NCBI GenBank assembly: GCA_025331445.1 | Contig: JAIWNE010000146.1 | Coordinates: 1-64,000, forward strand | Reading direction: 5' to 3' | Source: Blakeslea trispora | Lineage: Eukaryota > Mucoromycota > Mucoromycetes > Mucorales > Choanephoraceae | Length of the DNA: 64,000 bases | Shown: positions 23,701-34,427 of the stretch, piece by piece | How the letters are laid out: every line of letters starts with the position of its first letter | How positions within the stretch are numbered: the first letter of the stretch is position 1 | Made by a program: the position numbers and the translations under genes | The notes under the pieces: generated by a model | What the model was told of the DNA's origin: nothing | What the model saw: only the letters and a program-made list of their open reading frames with translations | Databases searched by the model: none

Positions 23701-24709
23701 CTCGCTGCTCATCAGTTCTGCATGTCGACATCTCAAACTTACATGAGCATGCAAGGTGGTAAGCCATCTCGGAAAAGGTTGAAGAAAATAAAATAAAACG
23801 AATAAAATGCACCTACAAATACCCTAGAAAGCGATTGCTTAGTTAATAAAAGCTAAAAATCTGGAATATAGTTGAACAGTTTCTTAAAGAGATACTTAAA
23901 AAAGGTATACCTCTAAATCAAAGAGATAGATATATGATGATGAATGTATGTTCAAGACAATATACAATCGAGATAAAAATTTGATGATCTCAAACTGCTT
24001 ATGGAAAAGCATTTGATTTCGAGTAAAAGTTACTTCAAGCTCTCATAATGAAATATACAAATGTTCCTGGTTCTGATTATGATTTATAAAAACTGCTATT
24101 CCAAATCATCTAAATTTCCTATATATACTTCTCTATACAATTATATTTGAAGTAAAGTTGACAACCTTACAAAGTAGCACAGTACCATTTAAAGTATTTT
24201 TACCACTTACAATGATGCCAAATCATAAACAAGTTGCTTGTAAGGAAATTTGCTCTTCAGCCAAAAAGGTCAACTGAAAGATTATCAACATCTATACTCA
24301 TTCAATTGCTTTCCAGTACTTAACCATATGTGAGTTACTCTCAAGTAAGAGACATTTTGTGCGTCTAAGAGATCTATTTGTATGCTGCATTTTGATGGTT
24401 TTGATGTTCACCATAATAAACTATTCTGGGTCATTGGAAATTATTATAAAATGACAATACAATCAAATTGAAATTAGGATCTTTCAGTGTTCGATGTTTA
24501 AATGGATTCAAAGGGTGTCATAAGAAGTATTTGTGTCAATGAGACTTTACAATAAATGAATGATCTTATTACATTTGGCTTCTGATGTGCCATCCTATTA
24601 TTATAGTCTATTATATCTCTAACAAGAGCGACACTATATAAAAGGGTTGCTCTTGATACATTTTATTTTTAAGCTAGTTAATTGTATGTTAAAAAATGGT
24701 TCATTCATG
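20770..24709. other. AT-rich, gene-free stretch of about 3.9 kb
   Basis: I see no open frame that looks coding on either strand, no RNA gene and no transposon termini. The first kilobase is purine-rich on the plus strand, which generates empty antisense frames full of Leu, Phe and Ser. A TATAAAAGG box sits at about 24634-24642 between short inverted GAGC/GCTC sequences. It may belong to the promoter or 5' leader of the LINE whose coding region begins beyond the Tc1 insertion. Confidence 0.55.
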
Positions 24710-24711
24710 TA

Positions 24712-26044
24712 CAGTCAGAACGAAAAAAAAAGATAATTTTTTAGACTCCGTAAAAGAAGGGTAAATGTATGACACGTCTTACATTCCCATCATTCTACCT
24801 CTCTTTCTTAATAAAATTTCTTAAAACTCACAATATGTCTCAATTATCCACTGAACTTAAAGCTATCTTCGTTGATCGTTGGCAAAGAAACCAACCACAG
24901 ATCGAAATTGCCCAAGAACTTGGAATTAACCCAGTCACTATTAACAGGACCATCAAGAGATTTCAAGCCAGAGGTACTGTTGAAAGAGCTGGGGGCTCAG
25001 GAAGACCCAAATCTCTTGACGAACGAAGCAAGCGAGTCCTGAAGAGAGCCATCCAAAAGGACAGATCTGTTACGCTTGCTTCTTTGCAGCAAGAGCTGCC
25101 AGTAAAGGTGCACACCCAAACCATTGCAAAGGAGTTGCATGGTTTGGGTTACAACAAGAGAGTTGCGGCAAAGAAGCCTTTTCTAAAGGAAGCACATATG
25201 GAGAAGAGGCTTCAATTTGCCAAAGCTCACCAAAACTGAACAATAGAGCAATGGAAGCAAGTCGTCTGGACAGATGAGTCCAGCGTGGAAATTGGCAAGG
25301 ATATCTTGCAAAAAAAAGTCTGGAGATTGCCACAGGAAAAATACGACAAGGACTGCCTGAAGCCTTCTTTTAAGAGTGGCCGAACCAGCATTATGGTTTG
25401 GGGGGCCATATGTGGTAGCAACAAGTCCGAGTTGGTGTTCCTGCCAAAGGACAGATGAACAAGCCAGTATTTCGTAGACCTGATCTACAAGCCTGTTCTT
25501 CTGGGCTTTCTCCAGAGCAATCCCGGATCGGTCTTGATTGAAGATAACGCCAGCATCCACACAGCCAAAGCTGCCAAGGAGTGGAGGGATCTCAATGGGG
25601 TTGAGAAAATAGAGTGGCCTGCTCAATCTCCTGATCTCAACCCCATTGAGAACGTCTGGAGTGAAATGAAGCGACGCTTCCATCAAGACTGGTCCAGGTT
25701 TAAAGGCCAGAAAAGCAATGAGGAGATGCTGGTGGATGCTTGGAACAGTATCACTGTCGAAAACCTCGACAAAACTGTTTCAAGCATGCCATCACGCATG
25801 AAAAAAGTGATTGCTGCCAAAGGAGGCTCAATTGACTCCTAGGCAAGCAATCGAAAAATAAAACACATCTTTTGCCCCAATTTTTTTATAATTCTATTAA
25901 TTAGACATTTGAAAGTGTATGATCTGAAAAAAGAAAGCTCGGTTAACTAAGAAGTATTGACTGAACAACAAGTAAAATGGTCCTCATCCCTCATGATGAC
26001 CTTGTCGGAATTTAAAAAATTATCTTTTTTTTTCGTTCTGACTG
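24712..26044 (+). mobile_element. Tc1/mariner element with TA target duplication
   Basis: The element is bounded by TA (24710-24711 and 26045-26046). Its terminal inverted repeats are identical for 32 bp, beginning CAGTCAGAACG followed by nine As and GATAATTTTTT. It is 1333 bp long, normal for Tc1. It contains one transposase frame with two in-frame stops. The identical termini suggest a fairly recent insertion. It stands only 18 bp upstream of the LINE start codon, so it probably landed in the LINE leader. Confidence 0.95.
24835..25842 (+). pseudogene. Tc1-type DD34E transposase, two in-frame stops
   Basis: An N-terminal helix-turn-helix pair (IAQELGINPVTINRTIKRF and the LASLQQELPV region) is followed by a GRPK-type linker and a DDE catalytic domain. 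The catalytic aspartates are in WTDESS and EDNASIHTA, and the glutamate is in DLNPIENVW exactly 34 residues after the second Asp. The single frame is open apart from TGA at 25237-25239 and TGA at 25456-25458; no frameshift is needed. I chose the ATG at 24835 (MSQLSTELK) over the upstream one because homologues begin near there. With about 335 residues it has the normal family length. Unless the stops are read through, it is inactive. Confidence 0.9.
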
Positions 26045-26062
26045 TACATATATAATTTTGAC

Positions 26063-27556
26063 ATGGCTTCTTCCGCTATTCATCATAAGGGGACCTTTCA
26101 AACCCCGATACCATACCAAACGAACCAAAAGTCTTGGGTTGCTATTGTCAATGATGGCATCAAACGCACGTCGTCTAAGACACACGACCCATCAACTACT
26201 AGGCCTTCTGTTGAGCCTGGGCACCTCACAGAGAGCGCTGTACGAGATGTCTATCGTCATGTCGCGAGACCATTCTTAAAGGGCACGGTCTCCAATTCAC
26301 TTCTCATCGACATCACGACCATCAGGGACGTTAAGGTTTTTGTTCAGGAACTCCATGAGGTTTGCAATGGCAGTGAGCACCTCTGGTCTGTTTCTAGCAC
26401 TCTTCGTCGTGACTTTTCTCGTGTATATGCCGAGATCGTTGTATCTCCTTCCAAGTATATCCAGTTTGCACAGGAGGGTTTCGAGCTGAAAACTCTGGGC
26501 AAGTTTTTGGCGTTCACTCCTCTATCTCCATCGGCCGAAATTTTAAAGATCTCTTTATCAGGACTTCCATCACAATATGGTCGCCGTGAAGGTGGCTTAG
26601 ATCAGCTTCGTACTGATATGAATCATAATTTGAGGCAGTATGGTAAAATTGTTGACAGTGGTTTAGTAACCAACTCTTCAGGCGTATACACTGGAAGTGG
26701 TTACGTCGTTCTTGAGCTTTCTGTTCCTGAGACTTCTGATTCTTCTTCATGTTTATTAAGCCATTTAATTGATTGGTCCTTCCAGCCAATTGATTATTCT
26801 GATGTTTCTACTATCCGCTTGTGTCAATCCTTAGATAGAATTCAGGTTCGAGCCACTTGGGCTACCATGCCTCCTTTCTGTCTTTATTGTCACAGTTCGG
26901 AACACGCCTTGAAAGATTGCTCCCTCAGACGTAAAGCTACTACTTGCTTCAATTGCCACGAAGTAGGTCACATCTCTAGATCTTGCCCCAGAAAAAATAC
27001 AGGCACTGGCAAGAAGCGTAAAACGGTTATCGTTGGGAAACCTTCATCCGCCGCTCCACCCAAGTCTACTACACCTGATGAACCTCTAGTTCTAGCCTCC
27101 TCCACGTTTGAGACATTGGACACCCCTCAAGCTTCATCGTCTTTACCTGTTGCCCAAGAACCTTCAATCTCACTTACGTCTTCATCTTCCCTGGCCGTAT
27201 CTCAGGATAACCTTCCTTCGACCTCTTCGGTCACTCGGCAATCCCAGCGTCTCAGGGAGCGCTCGGCAACACCTGAGCCCTCTTTAATTTTGGAGCAGCT
27301 CAAACCATCCCAGCCTGTAGCCCAATGTGTACATTGTGGGTTACAGGGCCATTCCCGCATTACCAGCCGTCATTGTTTGAAGAATCCCAAACGTTTGGCT
27401 GATTCTGACTTTGATTCCCTACCTTCGTTTGGAAAGGTAGACTCTGATACTGAGATGGGAGACGATCTCCCCGATACTCAACTTTCCTATGCTACTGATG
27501 CCGTTGAGACAGGCAATGATCTTCCAACTATAGTCTCACCCAACCAATCATTATAA
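26063..27556 (+). CDS. LINE ORF1: Gag-like nucleic-acid-binding protein
   Basis: This 497-residue frame precedes ORF2 with only two bases between its stop and the ORF2 start codon. Residues about 270-320 hold two zinc knuckles: CLYCHSSEHALKDC (CX2CX4HX4C) and CFNCHEVGHISRSC. A third, looser one (CVHCGLQGHSRITSRHC) lies near residue 415. The region around 335-400 is Ser/Pro/Thr-rich and probably disordered. Such proteins coat the element RNA and form the retrotransposition particle. The frame is fully open, unlike most transposon genes in this window. Confidence 0.85.
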   Translation: MASSAIHHKGTFQTPIPYQTNQKSWVAIVNDGIKRTSSKTHDPSTTRPSVEPGHLTESAVRDVYRHVARPFLKGTVSNSLLIDITTIRDVKVFVQELHEVCNGSEHLWSVSSTLRRDFSRVYAEIVVSPSKYIQFAQEGFELKTLGKFLAFTPLSPSAEILKISLSGLPSQYGRREGGLDQLRTDMNHNLRQYGKIVDSGLVTNSSGVYTGSGYVVLELSVPETSDSSSCLLSHLIDWSFQPIDYSDVSTIRLCQSLDRIQVRATWATMPPFCLYCHSSEHALKDCSLRRKATTCFNCHEVGHISRSCPRKNTGTGKKRKTVIVGKPSSAAPPKSTTPDEPLVLASSTFETLDTPQASSSLPVAQEPSISLTSSSSLAVSQDNLPSTSSVTRQSQRLRERSATPEPSLILEQLKPSQPVAQCVHCGLQGHSRITSRHCLKNPKRLADSDFDSLPSFGKVDSDTEMGDDLPDTQLSYATDAVETGNDLPTIVSPNQSL

Positions 27557-27558
27557 TT

Positions 27559-30500
27559 ATGAATTTAAGTCCTTTATCCAGTCCATTCATTCCATCTACC
27601 CCTAATACTTCTCACTCATCTTCGCCCTCTTTTTCTCTCCAAATGGGAACGCTTAACTGTCGTAGCCTAGCTAAAACAGCTAACCCCCAAATCCGATCCT
27701 CGTTCATTCGCCATCTTCGCTCCCTTTCTTTTGACCTCTTAGCTCTCCAAGAGACGCATGCAGGTGACCCTCATCTTCAAGATATTCTTCATACTCAATT
27801 TCAGGCATCGTCTAGCATTTGGTCATCTCATTGTGGCCTCGTCAGTACCTCATCTGATATTGAGCTATCGAACTCTTTCATCAGTCGCTGTGGTCGCTTG
27901 ATAAACGCCACAGTTACTCACTGCAATCATTTATTTATTCCTTTCACCATCACTGTTGTCTACTTCCCTGCCAATAGATCGGACAGAGTTACTTTTCTAG
28001 AATCAGCCACCTCTCCTCCTTTCTTCCCCTCGAACCCGTCTCGACATGTTGTTCTAGGGGATTTTAATTACACCTATGCTTCGCATACCCAAAGCACTCC
28101 GCGACAAGCTCCAACGGAATGGCTTGGATACATCGATCGTTTCTTTGTAGACGCCATCAACCGTCCTGGTTTCCCCGTTTCTCCTACTTTCCAAAACCAT
28201 GTTGGTACTTCCTGTATTGACTATTGTTTTATTACAAAAGACATGTTTTTCACTGTTCAGATTGCTGAAGTTCCAGTCAGGTTTCTTCCCATCGAGTGGA
28301 CTGATCATCGACTTTTGTCTATACCTCTTCGTCTACCACCCGCTTCTTCTAATACCTCTACTGCCACTGCTGTTGGTAAAGGCTATTGGAAAGCTCACCC
28401 ACGGCTAGCAAGAGATCTGGAATTCAAGACTAAACTCCACTTGCGAGTGTCTCAAGCCGTTGAAGGATTCTCCTCTTCTCTCCCTGCTTGGCAAAAATGG
28501 GAACAACTGAAATCCGTAGCAGTCAAGACAGCGAGGGCACACTCTCGTCGTCAGAAGTACTCCCTGGCTCGCGCAGAAACTTTGCTCCAACGCAAACGTG
28601 CGAAGCTTGAGTCTAAGGTGACGGTTAATCCCTCCCTTCTTCTAGAGGTTTCACCACAGTTAAAGGTCGTACAAGATCAGCTTACTGTGCTCCAAAGCTA
28701 CCATGTCGAAACGCTTGCCTTGAAGGCCGGTGTTCGCTGGCGAGAACAAGGTGAATTGTCCGCAGGTTATTTTGAAGCGTACCGCCTCCATCCGAGCTGC
28801 TAAAGGTATCATTCCTCCTTTGCGCCACCCCTCTCTCAATCGCTTATGCGTTTCTAAAGAAGAAATGTTGGATGCTGCTTTTGTCTTCTATGACAAATTA
28901 TATGCACCGGATCCTATCGATCTCGAGGCTGTGCAATCCTTGCTGGATTCCATTCCTCCGTCAGTTACCCTCTCTCCTTCTGACGCCTCGCTTTTAGTGG
29001 ATCGTATCTCTTTTGATGAAATAGTCGAAGCTTTTGGCAGATGTCCTAAGATTAGCAGCCCTGGCATGGACGGCCTACCGTATCCTATTGTCCAGCTTAT
29101 CGTGCTACATCCCGCTTGCCGAGAAATAGTGACACAAGTATACAATGACGCTCTGCTTCATGGCATCTTCCCTCCCTCGTGGTTAGCTACATCTGTTTGC
29201 TTGCTTCCAAAGACGGGAGATTTATCAGATTTACGCAACTGGCGCCCAATCTCCTTGATTAATGTGGATGCTAAGGTTTTCACTCGAATTCTTAATGCTC
29301 GGTTTTTATCTGTCACTGACGATATGATCAACCCATACCAATCTGGCTTTGTTCGCGGCCGGTTCATCGCGGATAATGGCCTTCTTATGAAGCTATTGAT
29401 GGAACACGCCAACCTAACTCAGTCGCCTGCGATTGCTCTTCTTCTAGACCAAGAGAAAGCGTATGATAGGGTTCATCCATTGTATCTTCGGCTTGTGCTA
29501 AAGCGCTTTGGCTTTCCCCCTACCATCATTTCTAGCATTACCTCTCTGTTCTCTTCCACGCAATTGTCTTTGAACATTAACGAATTCCATTCTGCGCCTG
29601 TATTGCAGCGTCGTGGCCTACGCCAAGGTGACCCTCTATCACCAGTGCTCTTCAACCTCGCCTTCGAGCCTCTTCTTCGCTCCATCCTGGCCAGTACTTC
29701 CATCCCTGGTTTCTCGCTACCTTCTCCTCTGACTCCTGCCCCCTCTTTAGAGTCTGGCCCCGTCAAGCTACTAGCCTATGCGGATGATATTGCATGCTTT
29801 CTCAATGCTCCTAACGAGCTGCAGAGTCTTCTTTCCCTTCTATCCGTATATTCGAAAGCCTCCAACGCACTCGTTAATTATCATAAGACCCAAGCGGTGT
29901 CTCTATCCGGCCAGCGAAGCCTTTTTCTCTCGACTTGGTCTTCAGCCCTGGCTGACAGTCAAATATCCCAATGGCACGACACCCGCTCTCCTACTCCCGT
30001 TAGATATTTGGGCTATCCTTTGTTCACCAGTCTACACCAAAGGAATTTCTTCCTTAGTGACCTGCTCGAAAAGATTCGCCAGGCCTGTAGCATACACAGT
30101 TGTCGAGGCCTTTCCATCCGTGGTCGAGTTACTATCCTCAACTCCCTGATCTTGTCCAAACTCTGGCATGTACTGCGAGTGATATCTACCCCTCTTTCGT
30201 TCTTCGACAAGATTGGATCCGTCATCTCTGCATTCGTTTCTTATCGCATTTATCCTCGTCTGAGCTACTCCACCATGTGTCTGCCTCGATCTAAAGGCGG
30301 TTTAGGCCTACTTCACCCACTAAGGCAGCAGGGCAGCTTACAGTTACGCTGGCTAGTTCCCCTAATGGGAGACTTTCGAGTTGAAATAGCCTCAGCTTCC
30401 TTCTCGATGGATTCCGACTCCTGCGCTACCTCCTCCATAGTCTTGCCCAGGCTGTTCAATTTTCTTTGTTCACACTGGTCCCACGATCCTGACTACCGGC

Positions 30501-31579
30501 TGCCCTTTTTGTTCCCTAGCCTGAGACCTCCAGCTCTCAACAGCTTGAACAGCAGCCTCTCTCTGTTCTTTCGTGCTCTGAGCCTACTACCTGACTCTTT
30601 GGACTCCGTTGTTGCATCGCCTGCTACTGGACTCCACCTACCGGTCTCATCAGTTGTTACTCCTGACACTTTACAACACGTGAACCGTTCTCTGCTGTCC
30701 CTCCCTATGTCCCATCTTTACGAGCATGATGACTCTTCTGGCTTTCGCCTCCGACCAATAACATCTCGCAGTCATCTGATTAGCTTTCCCAACCTCAGTC
30801 GTGAATTTCATCGTCACATCTCTCATGACACGGTGAAATTTCGACTATTCTTCATCCGATTGTTTATTCCACCACAATATGCGGCTCAAGGTCCTCATGC
30901 CTTCCTTCCTGTGCCTAATTATCAGCGGTTTGATTTGCAACCTTTCCTTGTTCCCTGGCAACTCCATCTTCCGTCTCATCTTTCTTCTCTTTCCCGATCT
31001 CAGTATCGCAGGCTCTGTCTCCCTCCTAATGCCACTCCCTCTTCACCGCTTAAGGGCAGACAATGGGCTTCCTTTTGGAATTTTCCTCTGACCCATACAG
31101 GCCGCAATGTTTGGTTCCGTCTACTTCATGGAAAAATCCCTACGAGGGCTGTTCTCCACTCTCAGATGCCTGAATCCTTCCCTTCCTCCGCTTGTCCTCT
31201 CTGCCATCTTTCTCTCGAAGATCTCGACCACTTTGCTTTCTCTTGTCCTGGTAAGCTTGTAGTATGGCAATCAGTATGGAACACCTTCTTCGAGGGTACT
31301 GTCGATTTGTCTCACAACACTCTTCCGGTGAAGCAGGCCATCTTCTCACTCGAATTCCCTTCTCTCAACTCTTCTACGCCTACAGAGCAAAGTTCTGTAA
31401 TTATAGGCTCCACTATTCAATGCTTATGGCGTGCGTATTGGAGCTTCGTTTTCGATTCTCGACCTTTTTCTGAAGCCACGATTCTCAGTCAAACTCGCTT
31501 GCTCATTAATTCCTCTATCAAGGAGGACTTAGTTTTACGTGGCGTCCCTCATCGTCCACTTCCCTTTTTCTCTCTTTAG
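27559..31579 (+). pseudogene. LINE ORF2: endonuclease-reverse transcriptase with one frameshift
   Basis: The endonuclease domain shows LNCRSLAK, LLALQETHAG, VVLGDFNYTYAS and EWTDHRLLS, the exonuclease-endonuclease-phosphatase motifs with N, E, D-N and D-H residues. The reverse transcriptase shows NWRPISLINVDAKVFTRIL, QSGFVRGR, DQEKAYDRV (motif A), LRQGDPLSPVLFNLAFEPLL (motif B) and AYADDIA (catalytic YADD). A C-terminal CPLCHLSLEDLDHFAFSC knuckle (zf-RVT type) follows. One frame change near 28770-28777 separates the endonuclease half from the RT half; a single extra base explains it. Everything else is open over 4 kb, so the copy is young. A programmed shift is possible but no typical slippery site is evident. 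Confidence 0.85.
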
Positions 31580-31772
31580 CGACATCAACAGAGTTATTCT
31601 CTACTCTACTTCTACACTCAACTTTATGTATATAGCACCCAAAAAAAAGAAAACACTCAAAAACATTTTAAAATTACAAAAACCAAAAACATAGTTGTGA
31701 CTTGCTATGCAATCACTTAATAAACCAGAGCCTTAGTGCCCCTATAAAAAAAAAATATATGATGGAAATGTA

Positions 31773-32326
31773 TTCAAAAAGTTTCACCCTGAAATTTATC
31801 TGTGATTGACAACTATTCTGCAAGAAATAGACTTAAATGAACCAGGCTCTCATAGTATGCTTGGGAAGAAAGAAAGCTTTCTAGCCATAACATCCTGGTT
31901 CATTTAAGTCCATTTCTTGTAAAATGGTTGTCAATCACAGATACAGTCGTTCCACTGCCAATTCGCAGATTCAATGAAAAAAAGTGCGGATTTTTAAAAA
32001 ATCAATCTGAACTTTTTTCAACGGAAATTTGAAAACCAATTCGCGGATAAAATAGCATGTTTCATTGATCTTGCCTTTCGTTTTTTATATAATCAAGCAC
32101 TTTAAGAACCAGTACAATAACTGAATCAATTACAAGCCCATGTAAGCGTCTCTTTTCTTTTTTTAATGAAATCTCTTAGTGAAATGTGTTTTTTTGTCCG
32201 CGAATTGGTTTTCAAATTTCCGTTGAAAAAAGTTCAGATTGATTTTTTAAAAATCCGCACTTTTTTTCATTGAATCTGCGAATTGGCAGTGGAACGACTG
32301 TAAATTTCAGGGTGAGACTTTTTGAA
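31773..32326. mobile_element. TA-target MITE (outer), foldback type
   Basis: TA stands at 31771-31772 and 32327-32328. The ends are TTCAAAAAGTTTCACCCTGA and its inverse (one indel). Inverted homology continues through TCTGTGATTGACAAC and the CTTAAATGAACCAGG stretch, leaving about 45 bp unpaired in the middle. Excluding the nested element it is about 195 bp, so nearly all of it is hairpin. It is a non-autonomous relative of Tc1/mariner elements, judged by the TA duplication. Confidence 0.85.
31944..32300. mobile_element. TA-target MITE (inner) with inverted repeats of about 110 bp
   Basis: The element begins CAGTCGTTCCACTGCCAATT and ends with its exact inverse, with TA on both sides (31942-31943 and 32301-32302). 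The arms stay complementary through the GCGGATTTTTAAAAAATC and CCAATTCGCGGA stretches. The interior of roughly 135 bp is non-coding. It is inserted in the right arm of the outer MITE and splits its inverted repeat. Confidence 0.9.
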
Positions 32327-32330
32327 TAAA

Positions 32331-34427
32331 GAATTACTCCCAACCATAAATACTCGAATGCTATTGGATGATTGAATGCTTACGTAGTCTTCTGAAGAAA
32401 CCCTAGTGTGCTACTCACATATTTTATTCTTTTCTTTTCTTTTTTCTCTTGCCAACTTTTGGTCGACGGATCTGGGGGAGAAGGAGTTATTCGGATCCAA
32501 AGGCTCGTCCTTTTGGTTCACTACGGACGACGGCCTCCACAGTGCAATTCTGCTGTACAGCGTATGCCCGGCTGTGCTCTGACCCCGTAGTGTGCGCATG
32601 ATGATGTAGTCTTGAAGTCATCTTGCAAAAGTAAAGTTGATGAGGGATTCTGTTGTACTCTGCTCAAAAAGGGGGTATGAAAAGGTCCTCGTATGAGTTT
32701 GGATAGCCTGCTACAGCTGTCTATACAATACGCGTCATAGCGAACTTTACCCAACTTCTTGTTATTGCGATCTATATGCTTGTTTGTTGGTTTTGGGATC
32801 TGGGGGATGGAGCCAGATAAACTTCCACCTTCACGCGGTTGGTTCTGTTAATCAAAAGGCACTAGTATTGTCTTTTGAGAACTGAGAGAAGTTTTCGTTT
32901 TATAATTTATATCAAATCAATACTGATTAATGACCCAAATAAAGTTATTGCCATCTAAAATTGCGCATTGAACATAAGCTCTTATATGACAATAAAAGGA
33001 GGAGGATGACAGAATGGCTTCTAATAATTATCAAAGCAAATAAGTGATCAACAAAAAAAAAAGCGATGTATTTACAATTGTATCTGCAAGTATGCACAAC
33101 AATATGAACATTTGCATTGGCTGATCAACTACAGCTGATGTCATGATATGATAATTGGTTAAGTGCTGAATCAAATAGTCGTAATAGACTATTAAGCAAA
33201 ATGCGTCGCATTTGATTATTTATTAATGCGAAGGTAAGACTCACCAGTCGAAACGATTTGGTTTATACAAAAAAGGTCAATTTCAGTGATTTGAATTTGA
33301 GTATCAAAAGTATACCTAAAACTTTTACGAGAATTCCTACTTTCTAATAGGATACCTGCATTGTATTAAAAGGCTTCTTTATTTTTATAGGGGAATACCA
33401 CATGTGTCATAATAGTCGCGCTCAATCTATTTTGCTATTGAGACGATTAATAGCAACCGGCTGTATACAGCAAATACAATCCAATAGGCAGCTTGTTTAG
33501 CTGGATCAATGGAAGAAATCTTTATAGATCTTTTTTGTAGTATTTATTCTTTTAGTAGCTTAAATAAATGAAACTTATCTTGCATTTGTTTCCTTTCTCA
33601 CGATGGCCCTGTCAGAATGTTTCTCATGGTATCACTTTGACCAAATCAAAGCTTTACACCAAAACATTTGTTTGATTTGTCTTGCAAAAGGACATTTATT
33701 AAAAGACACTGTTTTTGCTCTTTCTGATCTTCTCTAGAGCTTCTTTAGCCAAAGCAGTATTGCTTCTCTTGACAGTACCAGCTAGCACTTTTTCATAGAT
33801 TTCTAGCATGTCTTTTTTAAGCTCGACTTTGCAGAAATCTTCAGCTGGTACTTTTTCTGCTTTGCACAACTTTATCAAGTACTTTTTGAGAAGCTTGACG
33901 ATGCTTGATGAAGTTTGAACACTTGCTGTCAGTTCTTTTTTTACTTCCTTCATCTTGGCTTTGTCTATACTGTCTTCTACAAAAGCTCTTAATATCAGAG
34001 AGGCTGCTATTGCTCGGCAATTCCAACTTCTAAGACAATAAAGAGGACGATTTGGTGAAACGCCCTCTTTTTTGAACCTCTGGCTTATCAGCATCCATTT
34101 GTTGCCAGCCTGCTCTTTAATGTACTGATTGAGCAATCTTGGACATTTTACACTTTCTTTTTCCAATCGTGTGGTCGCATCGGTAACCTGAGCGAGAAGT
34201 TGTACAAGATGAACCAAGTACAAGCAATGTTCTTCTTGGCTGCTTCTTGGCTTGAGGTGAAGCCAGAAACTATCAAGAAATGCCGGCGACACACCCGCAT
34301 CTTGGAAAACAAGGAGGACGAAATGGTAAAAAAGAAATCAAATTTCGTGTATTAAAGTTTCTTCAGAAGACTACGCAAGTAATTGATCATCCAATAGCAT
34401 TCGAGTATTTATGGTTGGGAGTGATTC
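32331..34427. repeat. Pair of 71-bp inverted repeats, possible decayed DNA element
   Basis: GAATTACTCCCAACCATAAA and the bases that follow, up to 32401, recur inverted at 34357-34427 with only a few differences, 1.95 kb apart. The repeats include the CTATTGGATGAT and GTAGTCTTCTGAAGAAAC segments. Just outside them lie TA-containing bases on both sides (TAAAGAAT and the inverse of TAAGAAT). The interior is mostly non-coding on the left, with a minus-strand coding remnant on the right. The region 32402-33698 has no recognisable gene. Confidence 0.5.

Larger units (their letters stand above)
26063..31752 (+). mobile_element. Non-LTR retrotransposon (L1/Tad-like LINE)
   Basis: It has two consecutive frames. 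ORF1 has CCHC knuckles; ORF2 has an apurinic endonuclease, a reverse transcriptase and a C-terminal Cys/His motif. After the ORF2 stop come about 160 bp of untranslated sequence ending in an A-run near 31743-31752. I see no RNase H domain. The 5' leader is separated from the gene by the Tc1 element. LINEs of this general layout occur in pericentric repeats of Mucor (Grem-LINE1), and this could be a relative, but I cannot test identity here. Target-site duplications were not identified with confidence. Confidence 0.85.

Noticed and set aside
23930..23955. Weak similarity to the bases after the LINE A-run (TATATGATG...GAATGTA), as a possible LINE target duplication
   Set aside because: Alignment needs gaps and the sequence is low-complexity; too weak to mark a LINE border.
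32520..32593. CACTACGG...CCGTAGTG inverted pair as a tiny CACTA element or RNA gene
   Set aside because: Only 8 bp pair, there is no target duplication, and the interior does not fold as a known RNA.
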